A stretch of 64,000 bases of DNA from Abditibacteriaceae bacterium (GTDB lineage Bacteria; Armatimonadota; Abditibacteriia; Abditibacteriales; Abditibacteriaceae), in assembly GCA_019239895.1 (NCBI GenBank), contig JAFAZH010000012.1:62001-126000 (forward strand). Reading direction: 5' to 3'. Positions within the stretch are counted from its first letter, which is position 1. Each line of letters opens with the position of its first letter. The translations under genes and the position numbers were made by a program. The notes beneath the pieces are model-generated. The model saw nothing but the letters and a program-made list of their open reading frames with translations. It was not told the DNA's origin and made no database searches. Positions 34,218 through 42,760 of this stretch are shown one piece after another.

Positions 34218-35900
34218 ATGACACTTCAACAGCTTGCTCAAGCCCATAATATTTCCATTCTGGCCCCCGAAGTCGTTCTCTCGCTGACGGCGATGGCGGT
34301 TTTAATCTGTGGTGCCTTCTTCCCGGACGATGCGCAACGCCGCTTCTTACCCTGGTTAGCCTTTCTGGGCGTACTGATTTCAGCTATCAGTATCATTCCC
34401 CTCTGGAATAGGAATTTGCAGCCCGATGGCGGCGTGTTGTACTTTGGGCCGCATAGTTCAGATCATGACACGGCTATTTATGTCGTTGATAACTTCTCGC
34501 TGTTCTTTAAATATCTGTTTCTTTTTACGCTCGCTGTTACCATCTCCATCAGTAACCGCTTTTTAACCGCCCGCGAGGGCGATCGCCACACGGTGGTAGG
34601 CGAATACTACGCGTTGCTGATGCTTTCAGCCGTTGGCATGATGATGGTCGCCTCGGCGCGTGACCTCCTCGTTATCTTCTTGGGTATTGAGACTCTCTCA
34701 ATTGCGCTTTATATCCTGGCTGGCTTTGCCCGCGTCCGTTGGGTCAGTAATGAGGCCGCTCTTAAGTATTTCTTGCTGGGAGCCTTTGCTACTGGGTTCT
34801 TACTGTATGGGATTGCGCTCACTTACTATGCTACGGGTTCAACGCTGCTGTCTCAGGTGCGTGTGGTGGCCGCCAATCCATCGTTAGCGCCGCCTGGCGC
34901 GGGTTCCTTTACTTACCTTTATATGGGGCTGGCCTTCATCCTGATTGGTCTGGGCTTCAAAGCGGCCCTGGTGCCATTTCACCAGTGGACACCGGACGTG
35001 TATCAGGGCGCACCAACACCTGTCACCGCTTTTATGGCGGTGGGGGCCAAAGCTGCTGCGTTTGCCGCTCTCTTGCGCGTGTTCCCCTATGCCTTCGGCA
35101 CGTCGGATGCCGCCGTAATCGGGCATAAGATCATCCTCGTGATGGCTGTCCTGACTATGACCTTCGGCAATATTGTTGCAATAGAACAGAATAGCCTGAA
35201 GCGAATGCTAGCCTATAGCGCGATTGCCCATGCTGGTTATCTGCTCATTGGGGTGCTGGCGACCAACAGCGCAGTGCGCAGCGGGCACAACCTCGAAGCC
35301 AATTACGCTTCGGCTGGCGTATTATATTACCTGCTGGCTTATGCCTTGATGAACCTGGGGGCGTTTGCCGTTCTGGTTTATCTGGAAAACGCGGGTGCGA
35401 CAGCCCATCTGCCTGGACGAGATAGCGAAGAGACTGACCTAAAAATGGATGATTTGCGTGGCCTGGCCCGTCGCCAGCCCTTAGCTGCCGCTGCGCTTAC
35501 GGTGTTCTTGCTTTCCTTAGCAGGCATCCCGCCGACAGCGGGCTGGTTTGGCAAGTTCTTCGTCTTCTATGCGGCGATGCAGCAGGGGTTGATTGGCCTG
35601 CTTATCGTGGGCGCTATCAACACAGTTATATCGTTCTATTACTACTCGCGGCCTATTGTGGCGATGTATATGCATCCAGAGGGTGCCACGCCAGCGGTTG
35701 ATGGTATTGAAGTCGCGGGAGTATCACCGGACGGGACAGCCATCGTTGGTAACACTGGAGTCGCCACGGGTGTTTCTGCTGAAGTCTTGGTGGCTATTAC
35801 GGTTTGTGCGGTTGCGGTTTTAGCGATGTTCGCCTTGCAAGGCCCTGCGTTGGAATGGCTTAAAAACGCTGCGCTGTTGCCTGGTGGGGTTGGCCGTTAA
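34218..35900 (+). CDS. nuoN: NADH-quinone oxidoreductase subunit N
   Basis: The NuoN signature is complete: FLGIETLSIALYILAGF, ALKYFLLGAFATGFLLYGIAL (by position), GLGFKAALVPFHQWTPDVYQGAPTPVTAFMAVGAKAAAFA (K and H of the proton path) and MLAYSAIAHAGYLLIG. It is the proximal antiporter-like pump and the last nuo gene. A Gly/Val-rich insertion near the C-terminus (about 490-525) has low conservation. A promoter for the next unit follows. Confidence 0.96.
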   Translation: MTLQQLAQAHNISILAPEVVLSLTAMAVLICGAFFPDDAQRRFLPWLAFLGVLISAISIIPLWNRNLQPDGGVLYFGPHSSDHDTAIYVVDNFSLFFKYLFLFTLAVTISISNRFLTAREGDRHTVVGEYYALLMLSAVGMMMVASARDLLVIFLGIETLSIALYILAGFARVRWVSNEAALKYFLLGAFATGFLLYGIALTYYATGSTLLSQVRVVAANPSLAPPGAGSFTYLYMGLAFILIGLGFKAALVPFHQWTPDVYQGAPTPVTAFMAVGAKAAAFAALLRVFPYAFGTSDAAVIGHKIILVMAVLTMTFGNIVAIEQNSLKRMLAYSAIAHAGYLLIGVLATNSAVRSGHNLEANYASAGVLYYLLAYALMNLGAFAVLVYLENAGATAHLPGRDSEETDLKMDDLRGLARRQPLAAAALTVFLLSLAGIPPTAGWFGKFFVFYAAMQQGLIGLLIVGAINTVISFYYYSRPIVAMYMHPEGATPAVDGIEVAGVSPDGTAIVGNTGVATGVSAEVLVAITVCAVAVLAMFALQGPALEWLKNAALLPGGVGR

Positions 35901-35944
35901 CGATAGGCTTGCACTGTCCCGAACTAAAATTGCGGTGTCAAACG

Positions 35945-35974
35945 TTTCAATCGCTCCAAGCTACACTGTATAAT
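35945..35974 (+). promoter_or_regulatory. Promoter-like pair before the MBL gene
   Basis: TATAAT (35969-35974) is a perfect -10; TTTCAA (35945-35950) lies 18 bases upstream. The MBL-fold gene starts 72 bases downstream. Confidence 0.5.
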
Positions 35975-36045
35975 AATTTACAATAAAATTAACGGCGATT
36001 GGGGTTGAGGTTAAAGGCTCATAGAGACCCACCAGAGGCTAAACG

Positions 36046-37044
36046 ATGCGGGTTCGATTTTGGGGAGTGCGAGGATCATGCCCCGCACCACTGGCAGGAG
36101 ACGACATTGCATGGCGTCTGACTGAAGCCCTGTGTCGCCTCGGTTGCGCCCGCGATACCCTCGACATCGAAAGCCTGCTTGCTGATCGCGCTGCCGTGGA
36201 GCGTTGGGTGGCGGAGCTACCCACCAATATTCGTAGTTCTGTCGGTGGCAATACTCCCTGTGTAGAGATGCGCACCGACGCAGGTGACCTCTTCATCATT
36301 GACTTAGGCACTGGCGTGCGCGCATTAGGCAGTGAACTCATCAATACAGAGTTTGGTCGGGGACTTGGCCATGCCCACATCTTTCTTTCGCACTATCACT
36401 GGGATCATATTCAAGGCTGGCCTTTCTTCAAGCCCGCTTATGTGACAGGCAACCGCTTAGATATTTATACGCGCCACACCCACCTCCAGGAACGGTTGCA
36501 CCAACAGCAAGAAGCGCCTTTTTTCCCCCCGGCCTCGTGGGACGATATGCGCGCTGATATTGCCTATAACGAAATAGATGAAACGCCCCTTGAGCTATGT
36601 GATGGACGGGTGAAAGTAACCTCCATTGAGTTAGATCATCCTTCGCGGGCCTATGCTTACCGTTTTGAAGCCGATGGCAAAGTCTTTGTCTATGCCTCTG
36701 ATGGCGCTTATCATGGCCTGGATGACGTTTCGATCCGGCCTTTTGTCGAGTTCTACCGCGATGCCGATTTGCTGGTCTTTGATGCTCAATTCACGCTCAC
36801 CGAAAGCTTTGAAAAACGCACCTGGGGCCACTCTTCTGCCGTGATTGGCGTAGAGTTAGCGTGTCAGGCGGGAGTGCGCAATCTTGCTCTCTTTCATCAC
36901 GACCCCGGAGCGGATGACCCCACCCTTGACCACTTGCTACAGGTCGGGGAGCAATACGCCACAATTGTGCCCACTACTATACGCCGTCGCCCCGACCAGT
37001 GCCGCCTGCTCCTCGCCCGCGAGGGATTAACGATGGAGTTATAG
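36046..37044 (+). CDS. MBL-fold metallohydrolase (PhnP/RNase Z-like group)
   Basis: The 332-residue protein starts MRVRFWGVRGSCPAP, a frequent opening of MBL-fold phosphodiesterase-like hydrolases. It has a Ser/Asn-rich SSVGGNTPCVEM, DLGTGVRALG, the zinc ligand motif HYHWDH (about 117-122), a later LDHPSRAYAYR His/Asp, and LFHHDPGADD. This set resembles cyclic-phosphodiesterase-like enzymes. An insert of about 40 residues after residue 20 departs from the short family form. The substrate is not identifiable. It precedes ruvA with an inverted repeat between them. Confidence 0.85.
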   Translation: MRVRFWGVRGSCPAPLAGDDIAWRLTEALCRLGCARDTLDIESLLADRAAVERWVAELPTNIRSSVGGNTPCVEMRTDAGDLFIIDLGTGVRALGSELINTEFGRGLGHAHIFLSHYHWDHIQGWPFFKPAYVTGNRLDIYTRHTHLQERLHQQQEAPFFPPASWDDMRADIAYNEIDETPLELCDGRVKVTSIELDHPSRAYAYRFEADGKVFVYASDGAYHGLDDVSIRPFVEFYRDADLLVFDAQFTLTESFEKRTWGHSSAVIGVELACQAGVRNLALFHHDPGADDPTLDHLLQVGEQYATIVPTTIRRRPDQCRLLLAREGLTMEL

Positions 37045-37062
37045 ATAAATTTCAAAAGCCCT

Positions 37063-37142
37063 GTAGGGGCACCCCTTGTGGGTGCCCTAACTCCGTTTAT
37101 AGGGACAACCGCGTGGGCAGGCACCTACAAGGGTATCCCTAC
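37063..37142. repeat. Inverted repeat, GTAGGGGCACCCCTTG type
   Basis: gtaggggcaccccttgtggg (from 37063) is imperfectly complementary to the region 37115-37142 (gggcaggcacctacaagggt and following). It belongs to a GC-rich class different from the CACAGAG class. Confidence 0.7.
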
Positions 37143-37202
37143 GCCAGAGGTCTACTCACCACCCCACTACCTTACCACCTTACTACGCACTAAACTGCTG
37201 GT

Positions 37203-37841
37203 ATGATTTCTAAAATTACCGGTGTTTTTACGGCGCGTGGCGAAGGCCACATCATTATCAACGTTAGCGGTTTAGGCTACGAAGTTCAAGTTCCCCTCGT
37301 GGTCGAAAAAGCCTTAGAGACTATGCCCTTGGGCGAACCGTTAGAGCTTGAAACTATCTATTATCTTCAAGTCGAGCAAACACGGGCGACCCCCGTGCTC
37401 ATTGGATTCCAGAACAGTATCCAGAAAGAATTTTTCGAGAAACTGCTGACGGTGCCCAAAATGGGGCCAAAGGGAGCTTTGAATGCTTTCTCCCGCCCGG
37501 TTTCCACCATTGCCTCGGCTATTGAGACGGCGAATTACCAGGTGCTACAATCGCTGCCAGGGGTAGGCAAGCAAAAAGCGCGCGACTTGGTAGCCACGCT
37601 GCAAGGCAAAATCGCCAAGTTTGCTCTCATGCAAGATGCTGACCTTGAAAAGCGCATCGCCGCCGGTGCTGCCCTGCCTTCCGACATCGCTGAAGAAGCC
37701 CTACAACTTCTGGTGATGTTGGGCCATAAACGCACGGAAGCTGAGCGTATGGTCAACGAAGCCATCGCCGCCGAACCCGCCGCGCCGGATGCCGAAACCC
37801 TGGTGCGTGTTATCTACCGTAAACAGCAAGAGAAGAAGTAA
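37203..37841 (+). CDS. ruvA: Holliday junction branch-migration protein RuvA
   Basis: The three RuvA regions are recognisable: an N-terminal OB fold (MISKITGVF ... GLGYEVQVP), a helix-hairpin-helix pair (LLTVPKMGPKGALNAF at about 79-94 and LQSLPGVGKQKARDLVATL at about 114-132), and a C-terminal RuvB-binding three-helix domain (EEALQLLVMLGHKRTEAERMV). It binds four-way junctions and loads RuvB. RuvB and RuvC are not in the window. Length 212 is usual. Its stop overlaps the start of a long inverted repeat. Confidence 0.9.
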   Translation: MISKITGVFTARGEGHIIINVSGLGYEVQVPLVVEKALETMPLGEPLELETIYYLQVEQTRATPVLIGFQNSIQKEFFEKLLTVPKMGPKGALNAFSRPVSTIASAIETANYQVLQSLPGVGKQKARDLVATLQGKIAKFALMQDADLEKRIAAGAALPSDIAEEALQLLVMLGHKRTEAERMVNEAIAAEPAAPDAETLVRVIYRKQQEKK

Positions 37842-37988
37842 TTCACCACAAAGACACAAAGGTCACGAAGGAAGAGAGGAAAACAGGATACAGAATACAG
37901 CACACGATTAAACACCAATTTGAGGGTGTTCTGTTTCCTGTCTGCTGTATTCTCTCCCTTCGTGACCTTTGTGTCTTTGTGGTGAATT
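37840..37988. repeat. Inverted repeat, CACCACAAAGACACAAAGG type
   Basis: Perfect 32-base arms (37840-37871 and 37957-37988) run from the ruvA stop codon to within 3 bases of the convergent LptD-like gene's stop. A second, imperfect inner palindrome includes caggatacagaatacagca and its complement. The placement suggests a bidirectional terminator. Confidence 0.92.
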
Positions 37989-37990
37989 CT

Positions 37991-39718
37991 CTAAAAACCT
38001 TCCCGGACTTCCAGGCGCAATTCACGGTGGGCAGATTGATAGACGAGGCCGTAGGCAAAGACCTTATAGGAGCGGAGCAGGCCAAACGTGCTGTCCCGCA
38101 AGCGACGTTGGTCAAGGTCATAGCGCAGGTCAATCGGAACTATATAGCGCGGCGTGGCTTCCAAATCGAGGGTTGTGCGTACTTCACGGGCGATTTCCAC
38201 TAAGTCGAAGCGAAAAGGCGTCTGCCCGGTCACTTTGATGGAGCGGTAAGAAAGTAGACCCCGGATGCGAGAGCCAAGCGAGCCATCATAACCGACTTCA
38301 AAACCGGCGTTATTATAGTGGTTACTAAAAGCCGCATAGTGCGCGGTGCGGGCAAAAAGCTCCAGATAAGGGCCATCTAACTCGGCCATGCGCGTGGTGA
38401 AGTTAATCTCAGCGGCAGTGCGCGATGATTGCACATGCCCGGTGGTGAAGCCGCTATTGCGTTCATTATAATGCCCTGCGACCAGACCTACAGCTACCCC
38501 GGCCCGTTGACCACCTGGCAGATTGAAAAGCCGAACTCGCGGCGAATCGAATTCCACTTCGGGAGCGCGATCTAAGATAATGCGGTTGGTCAGTTGGGTA
38601 GTAACAATGTCGTTCTTACGTCCGCGCAGCGAAAAAGTGCCAATATGGGTGTTGTTATTGAGGGATAATCCACCGCGAAATCCGACTCGTGTTGAGACTC
38701 CAATATCAGCCGTGAGAGCGGTGGTGCGGGGGTCACTGGAAAGTGGGTAGCGCAAGCTGGTAGTCACCAGCACGCCATCGGTTTTATTCAGTGTGAGGCT
38801 GGGAGTAACTGAAAAGGCTGATTGCCTGTGCTGAAACAGACCCCGTCCACTGTGCCCGAACACATAAGAAGGCACCGGCAGAATAGCGTGGTTATTATAG
38901 TAGAGTTTGGCCCCGGTAGCCACTATGCCTGCGTCTCTTTTCTCGTTGGCGGTTGTGCCAGTATTGACGACCACTGTCTTAGCCCGCAGGTTAAAGGGTG
39001 GCGTGCCGTAAATTTTACGCTCAGCTTCCGTTAAGCCGCCCGGTCGTAAAAGCACATTATGAATGGTGTAACGCTGCCCATTGATGATGACCTCAGAGGA
39101 AGAAGCATCAAGATTGGTGATATGCACCGTAGCATTATCAAGATGGCCCTGTTGGGTACTATAGTTATATTGAAAGTTGCTGCCTTTAAAAGTATCTGTG
39201 ACCGTTACTGTTTGTCGCCGATGGCGTTCTGGCAGATTACCTGACCTTAATCCTTGTGCTGATTGCGAAGTCTCATGGGTGTATTCAACGAGAACATCGC
39301 CTTCGGCACGCACCTCTTTTTTCTCCGGCTGTAACCATATCTTTTGCGCTGTTATGTGGATCATGCCGCTTTCATAGCGCACGGGTTGACCGTTTTCGCC
39401 TTCTGCGACCAGTACACCACCGATATAATGCCACACCCCGGCTGTAAAAACCCCAATGGGTGGCGTGCCTTTGCCAGTCTGGGCTGCCCCGCTTGGAGTC
39501 TGGGGCGAGGGGGAATTGTGACTTCCCCCTGTTGCCTCAGTTGGGCTTGCACCCGTTGCGACAGAGCCAGAGGCGGCAGTTACTGGAGTGCTGGGCTCTT
39601 GAGCTGTGGCCCCGGCAGACAAGAGAAGTGTTGCTCCAAGGAGAGGAAGAAAAAGAGGAAACTGCGTGAGAATTGTGCTGCGACAGCGCGAACAGCGTGA
39701 TTGACAATGCAAAATCAT
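37991..39718 (-). CDS. LptD/OstA-like outer-membrane assembly protein
   Basis: A basic N-terminus with a signal-type hydrophobic segment (about 18-40) and an Ala/Pro/Ser-rich linker lead to an OstA/LptA-like jellyroll (about 115-220: HITAQKIWLQPEKKEVRAEGDVLVEYT). An LptD-type region follows (NLRAKTVVVN, AKLYYNNHAILPVPSYVF, about 245-300), then a beta-barrel ending in alternating aromatic/hydrophobic strands (KVFAYGLVYQSAHRELRLEVREGF). LptD inserts LPS in the outer leaflet. At 575 residues it is shorter than E. coli LptD, as in many diderms. It is direct evidence for an outer membrane. Whether the substrate is LPS is not known. Confidence 0.75.
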   Translation of the reverse strand: MILHCQSRCSRCRSTILTQFPLFLPLLGATLLLSAGATAQEPSTPVTAASGSVATGASPTEATGGSHNSPSPQTPSGAAQTGKGTPPIGVFTAGVWHYIGGVLVAEGENGQPVRYESGMIHITAQKIWLQPEKKEVRAEGDVLVEYTHETSQSAQGLRSGNLPERHRRQTVTVTDTFKGSNFQYNYSTQQGHLDNATVHITNLDASSSEVIINGQRYTIHNVLLRPGGLTEAERKIYGTPPFNLRAKTVVVNTGTTANEKRDAGIVATGAKLYYNNHAILPVPSYVFGHSGRGLFQHRQSAFSVTPSLTLNKTDGVLVTTSLRYPLSSDPRTTALTADIGVSTRVGFRGGLSLNNNTHIGTFSLRGRKNDIVTTQLTNRIILDRAPEVEFDSPRVRLFNLPGGQRAGVAVGLVAGHYNERNSGFTTGHVQSSRTAAEINFTTRMAELDGPYLELFARTAHYAAFSNHYNNAGFEVGYDGSLGSRIRGLLSYRSIKVTGQTPFRFDLVEIAREVRTTLDLEATPRYIVPIDLRYDLDQRRLRDSTFGLLRSYKVFAYGLVYQSAHRELRLEVREGF

Positions 39719-39803
39719 AAGCCGTCGCTAAGTATGCCCTAAAACGAGGCCGAGCGGAATCGTTTTAGAGGAGGACAAAGTTATGCAGAGTAGGGAACAG
39801 AGC

Positions 39804-41066
39804 TTAGAAGTTAATGCTGATGCCGCCAGCCACCACGCGGTCTGCCGATGGTTGGCTCTGTGCGCTAAACATCTGCTGATAGAGCAGATTGAGGCTCAAG
39901 CGTTCAGTGACATCCACGCCAACATTCAAGGCAGCGGCAGTGGACGAAAGGGCGACGGAATCTTCCGGCACTAAGCGCGACAGATTAGCGTTCAAAGATA
40001 AGCGATTTTGCCAACCGGAGAGGCCAACGCCTCCACCAAGGCGGGTGGCGCGTGAGGGATTGCTGCCATTGCCGCTGACTTTGGCCACATTGCCGCTAAA
40101 GGTGAGGCTGTGGAGCAGGCGGACATCAACGCCGCCGCCAACGCTCTGCGTCTGGGTAGCATCGGCATAGAGAGCTTCGCGCAATGAGTATGGACGTGGC
40201 AAGAGGGATTGCTGATCGTAGCCAGCACGAACCCGGAGCCAGTGGCTAATGTCGAAACTAGTGCCCACACTGCGCGCCGTCATCATATTTTGTGAGTCGC
40301 CAGTATGCGAGGGGGCCATGCTGCTGGCATAAATCCCAAAAGCCGAATGGCGCAAGGGGTCATCTTCTTCCCGCGCCAGAGCCTGAATCGTTGTATTGAC
40401 GCGCAAACGCTGGGACAGCGGAATCTCTACGCTCTGTTCCACAGGAATCATGGTGGCATCTACGAGATTCGTGATGGCTGGGCCGTGTGGTTGACCTGAA
40501 ACTGCTGAACCATTACCAGGCAGTGGTGGCAGGCTAACCCCATTACTGCCTGAATTAGTCCGCAATGGATTCCGGGAAGGACTGATTATTTGGTTAGTTC
40601 CGCTTAAACTAACACCAGTCCTGGCCCCACTGGACACGCCTCCATTGGCAGTTACCGTTTGAGAGGCAGGTTTGAGTAATCCATCGAAGAGAGCTATGGT
40701 GGCGTTAACATCAATATCGAGTTGCTTTAATTCCGGGCGCAGCGATACGGTTAACTCGCGTAAAGAGCGCACAGCAGCTTTGGGGACAGTCGCGGCCCAC
40801 TGCGCATCGGCGCGGCGCTGCGCTGTCACCGTAAAGATCGCCTTGGCCGTTTCAAGCGCCATTTCGTAGCGTGTCAGAGAATGATTGGCACCCTGAGACG
40901 GCGACTCCCCAATCCAGCCAGCTTTGGTAATCGCTGCCAGATGGGTGTATAGTGGGTCGCCAGCGGCAACCGTGGTGAATTCATCAGCATGAGCCGCCTG
41001 CAGTATGAGGCTTGGCCCTGCCAATACGGAACCAAAAAGTAAAAAAGTAATAAAGTTACGCAACAT
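39804..41066 (-). CDS. SLH-domain outer-membrane beta-barrel protein
   Basis: A signal peptide (about 1-28) is followed by a single SLH-like domain (about 35-80: DPLYTHLAAITKAGWIG ... LTRYEMALETAKAI). A helical/low-complexity spacer (about 80-210) comes next, then antiparallel beta strands in a C-terminal barrel (about 225-420) that ends in GGISINF with a terminal Phe, the usual mark of BAM-inserted barrels. This is the plan of SLH-porins such as OmpM or SlpA, which tie the outer membrane to the cell wall. It lies directly downstream of the LptD-like gene's start side in the same orientation, 85 bases away. The pore function is inferred. Confidence 0.75.
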   Translation of the reverse strand: MLRNFITFLLFGSVLAGPSLILQAAHADEFTTVAAGDPLYTHLAAITKAGWIGESPSQGANHSLTRYEMALETAKAIFTVTAQRRADAQWAATVPKAAVRSLRELTVSLRPELKQLDIDVNATIALFDGLLKPASQTVTANGGVSSGARTGVSLSGTNQIISPSRNPLRTNSGSNGVSLPPLPGNGSAVSGQPHGPAITNLVDATMIPVEQSVEIPLSQRLRVNTTIQALAREEDDPLRHSAFGIYASSMAPSHTGDSQNMMTARSVGTSFDISHWLRVRAGYDQQSLLPRPYSLREALYADATQTQSVGGGVDVRLLHSLTFSGNVAKVSGNGSNPSRATRLGGGVGLSGWQNRLSLNANLSRLVPEDSVALSSTAAALNVGVDVTERLSLNLLYQQMFSAQSQPSADRVVAGGISINF

Positions 41067-41269
41067 AGATGAATTCCTGTTATTGGCGCATCACATGTTG
41101 TGACCAGTAGTGTAATGGAAAGTGTTTACGGTGCGATAAAGAATCTTGTGCTATGCGGCCCGATTCTTAACGAGTATTCCTGAGACATCAGGTGCCAAGA
41201 ACTTAGTACTTCGCGGACTTATATATTATCACAAGTCTAGTGGCTATGTCTATTATTTTTTCTTGATTT

Positions 41270-42625
41270 TCAGGCTGACCCAGCATATTCCAAACGAGCT
41301 ACAGTTTCAACATGAGCCGTTTGTGGAAAAAGATCAAGTGGCACGGCAGTATCCAGGCGATAGCCGTAGGCCATTAAAGCTTTTACATCCCTCGCTAAAG
41401 TGGCCGGGTCGCAAGAGACATAGACAATGCGTGCAGGCCCCAATCGCGCCAGATATGGGAGGCAGGCGGCAGCCCCAGCGCGTGGCGGGTCTAACACCAC
41501 AAGGTCATAACTGCCAACAGTCAAATTCTGCAACTCCGCCGCTGCATCGCCTACTTTAAATTTGACTGTTTTCTCATCGAGTTGGTTCCGGCGCACATTA
41601 TACTGTGCATCTCGAATGGCCCCCCGACTCATTTCAATGCCAAGCACCTCTGCTCCACGCTGTGCCAGGTGAAGCCCAAACAGACCAACGCCGCAAAAGA
41701 GATCAAGTGCCCGCTGTCCCGCTTGAATATCGGCCAGATGCAGAGCGGTCTCAACCAGAGTTGGCACCAGGGAGGTATTGATTTGAAAAAAGCCTTCTCC
41801 GGTGACCCTTAGGTGCAGGGCACCAACAGTTTCTTCCAACCAATCGCGTCCGCCGATAATATGGGGTTCCCGGCGCGGCAGACGTTGCAGCACTCCTACG
41901 AGGTTTGGGATGGCCTCCTGCATCCGATGTGCAAACTCTTTCGCCTGCGACCACGAGGCGCGTGTCGTCACGGCGGTGAGCAGAATCTCGCCATTAGAAC
42001 CGGTACGCGAGACTAAACGGCGCAGCACACCTCGACCTGTACTGGCGTCAAAGGGTGGGGCCAAGCCATCGGCAAGGCAGGCCCGCGCCACTTTTAATAA
42101 CTGATTATTGGATTCCTGCTGAATCGGGCAGTGCGTAATATCAATAATTTGATGCGTGCCGCGCGCAAAAAAGCCAATCTGTGGGGTGCCTTTTTCAACA
42201 GCTAAGACAAAATCTGCTTTATTGCGGTAGTGAAACGGCTGCGGCGAGGCTCGGCAAGGCTGGACAATGTTATCCAGTAGGCTATCCTCTAGGCCGCCAA
42301 TACGATGTAGGGCATCCCACAAGATACTTTGCTTAGCTTTCAGTTGAGCTTGATAATTGAGGTGCTGAATCTGGCAGCCACCACAAGCTGTTGCCGCGTA
42401 ATTGGCAATAGCTGGTAGATAGTAAGGGCAAGGGGGCGCGACCCGTTGCGGCGATGCGCTTTCCAGGCGCAGAATGCGGCCTCTGGCATAACTGCGATGC
42501 TCTTCTGCCAGGGCCACCTCAGCTACATCTTCTGGTGCCCCATAAGGTGCGAAGACGACCCGCCCCACTTCATCCGTCCCAACCGCATCGCCCCTGGCAG
42601 CGATGGAGTGGAATTTAACGTTCAT
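41270..42625 (-). CDS. 23S rRNA (uracil-C5)-methyltransferase, RlmD/TrmA family
   Basis: It has an N-terminal TRAM domain (about 1-58), Fe-S ligands C66, C81, C84 (CGGCQIQHL) and a further Cys near 164 (HCPIQ), then a SAM-binding fold (LDLFCGVGLFGLHLAQRGAEVLGIE, by position), the DPPRAG motif, and YVSCDPATLARD with the catalytic Cys. The FFQIN motif is also present. Members methylate U1939 or U747 of 23S rRNA or U54 of tRNA; RlmD is the most likely identity because of the Fe-S Cys set, but the exact target is not decidable. It is transcribed alone or with the upstream minus-strand genes. Confidence 0.88.
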   Translation of the reverse strand: MNVKFHSIAARGDAVGTDEVGRVVFAPYGAPEDVAEVALAEEHRSYARGRILRLESASPQRVAPPCPYYLPAIANYAATACGGCQIQHLNYQAQLKAKQSILWDALHRIGGLEDSLLDNIVQPCRASPQPFHYRNKADFVLAVEKGTPQIGFFARGTHQIIDITHCPIQQESNNQLLKVARACLADGLAPPFDASTGRGVLRRLVSRTGSNGEILLTAVTTRASWSQAKEFAHRMQEAIPNLVGVLQRLPRREPHIIGGRDWLEETVGALHLRVTGEGFFQINTSLVPTLVETALHLADIQAGQRALDLFCGVGLFGLHLAQRGAEVLGIEMSRGAIRDAQYNVRRNQLDEKTVKFKVGDAAAELQNLTVGSYDLVVLDPPRAGAAACLPYLARLGPARIVYVSCDPATLARDVKALMAYGYRLDTAVPLDLFPQTAHVETVARLEYAGSA

Positions 42626-42633
42626 AGGAATTC

Positions 42634-42756
42634 ACCACAAAGGCACAAAGGCACAAAAGAAAACAGGAAACAGAATACAGCACACGAATTATCACCAACT
42701 AGAAGGTGTTCTGGGTTCCGTATTTTGTGTTCTCAAACTCTTTGTGCCTCTGTGGT
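42634..42756. repeat. Inverted repeat, CACAAAGGCACAAAG type
   Basis: Arms accacaaaggcacaaag (42634-42650) and its near complement (42740-42756) enclose a second pair of complementary words (aaacaggaaacagaatacag with ctgggttccgtattttgtg, imperfect). Same word set as the repeat at 37840-37988. Confidence 0.82.
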
Positions 42757-42760
42757 TAAT

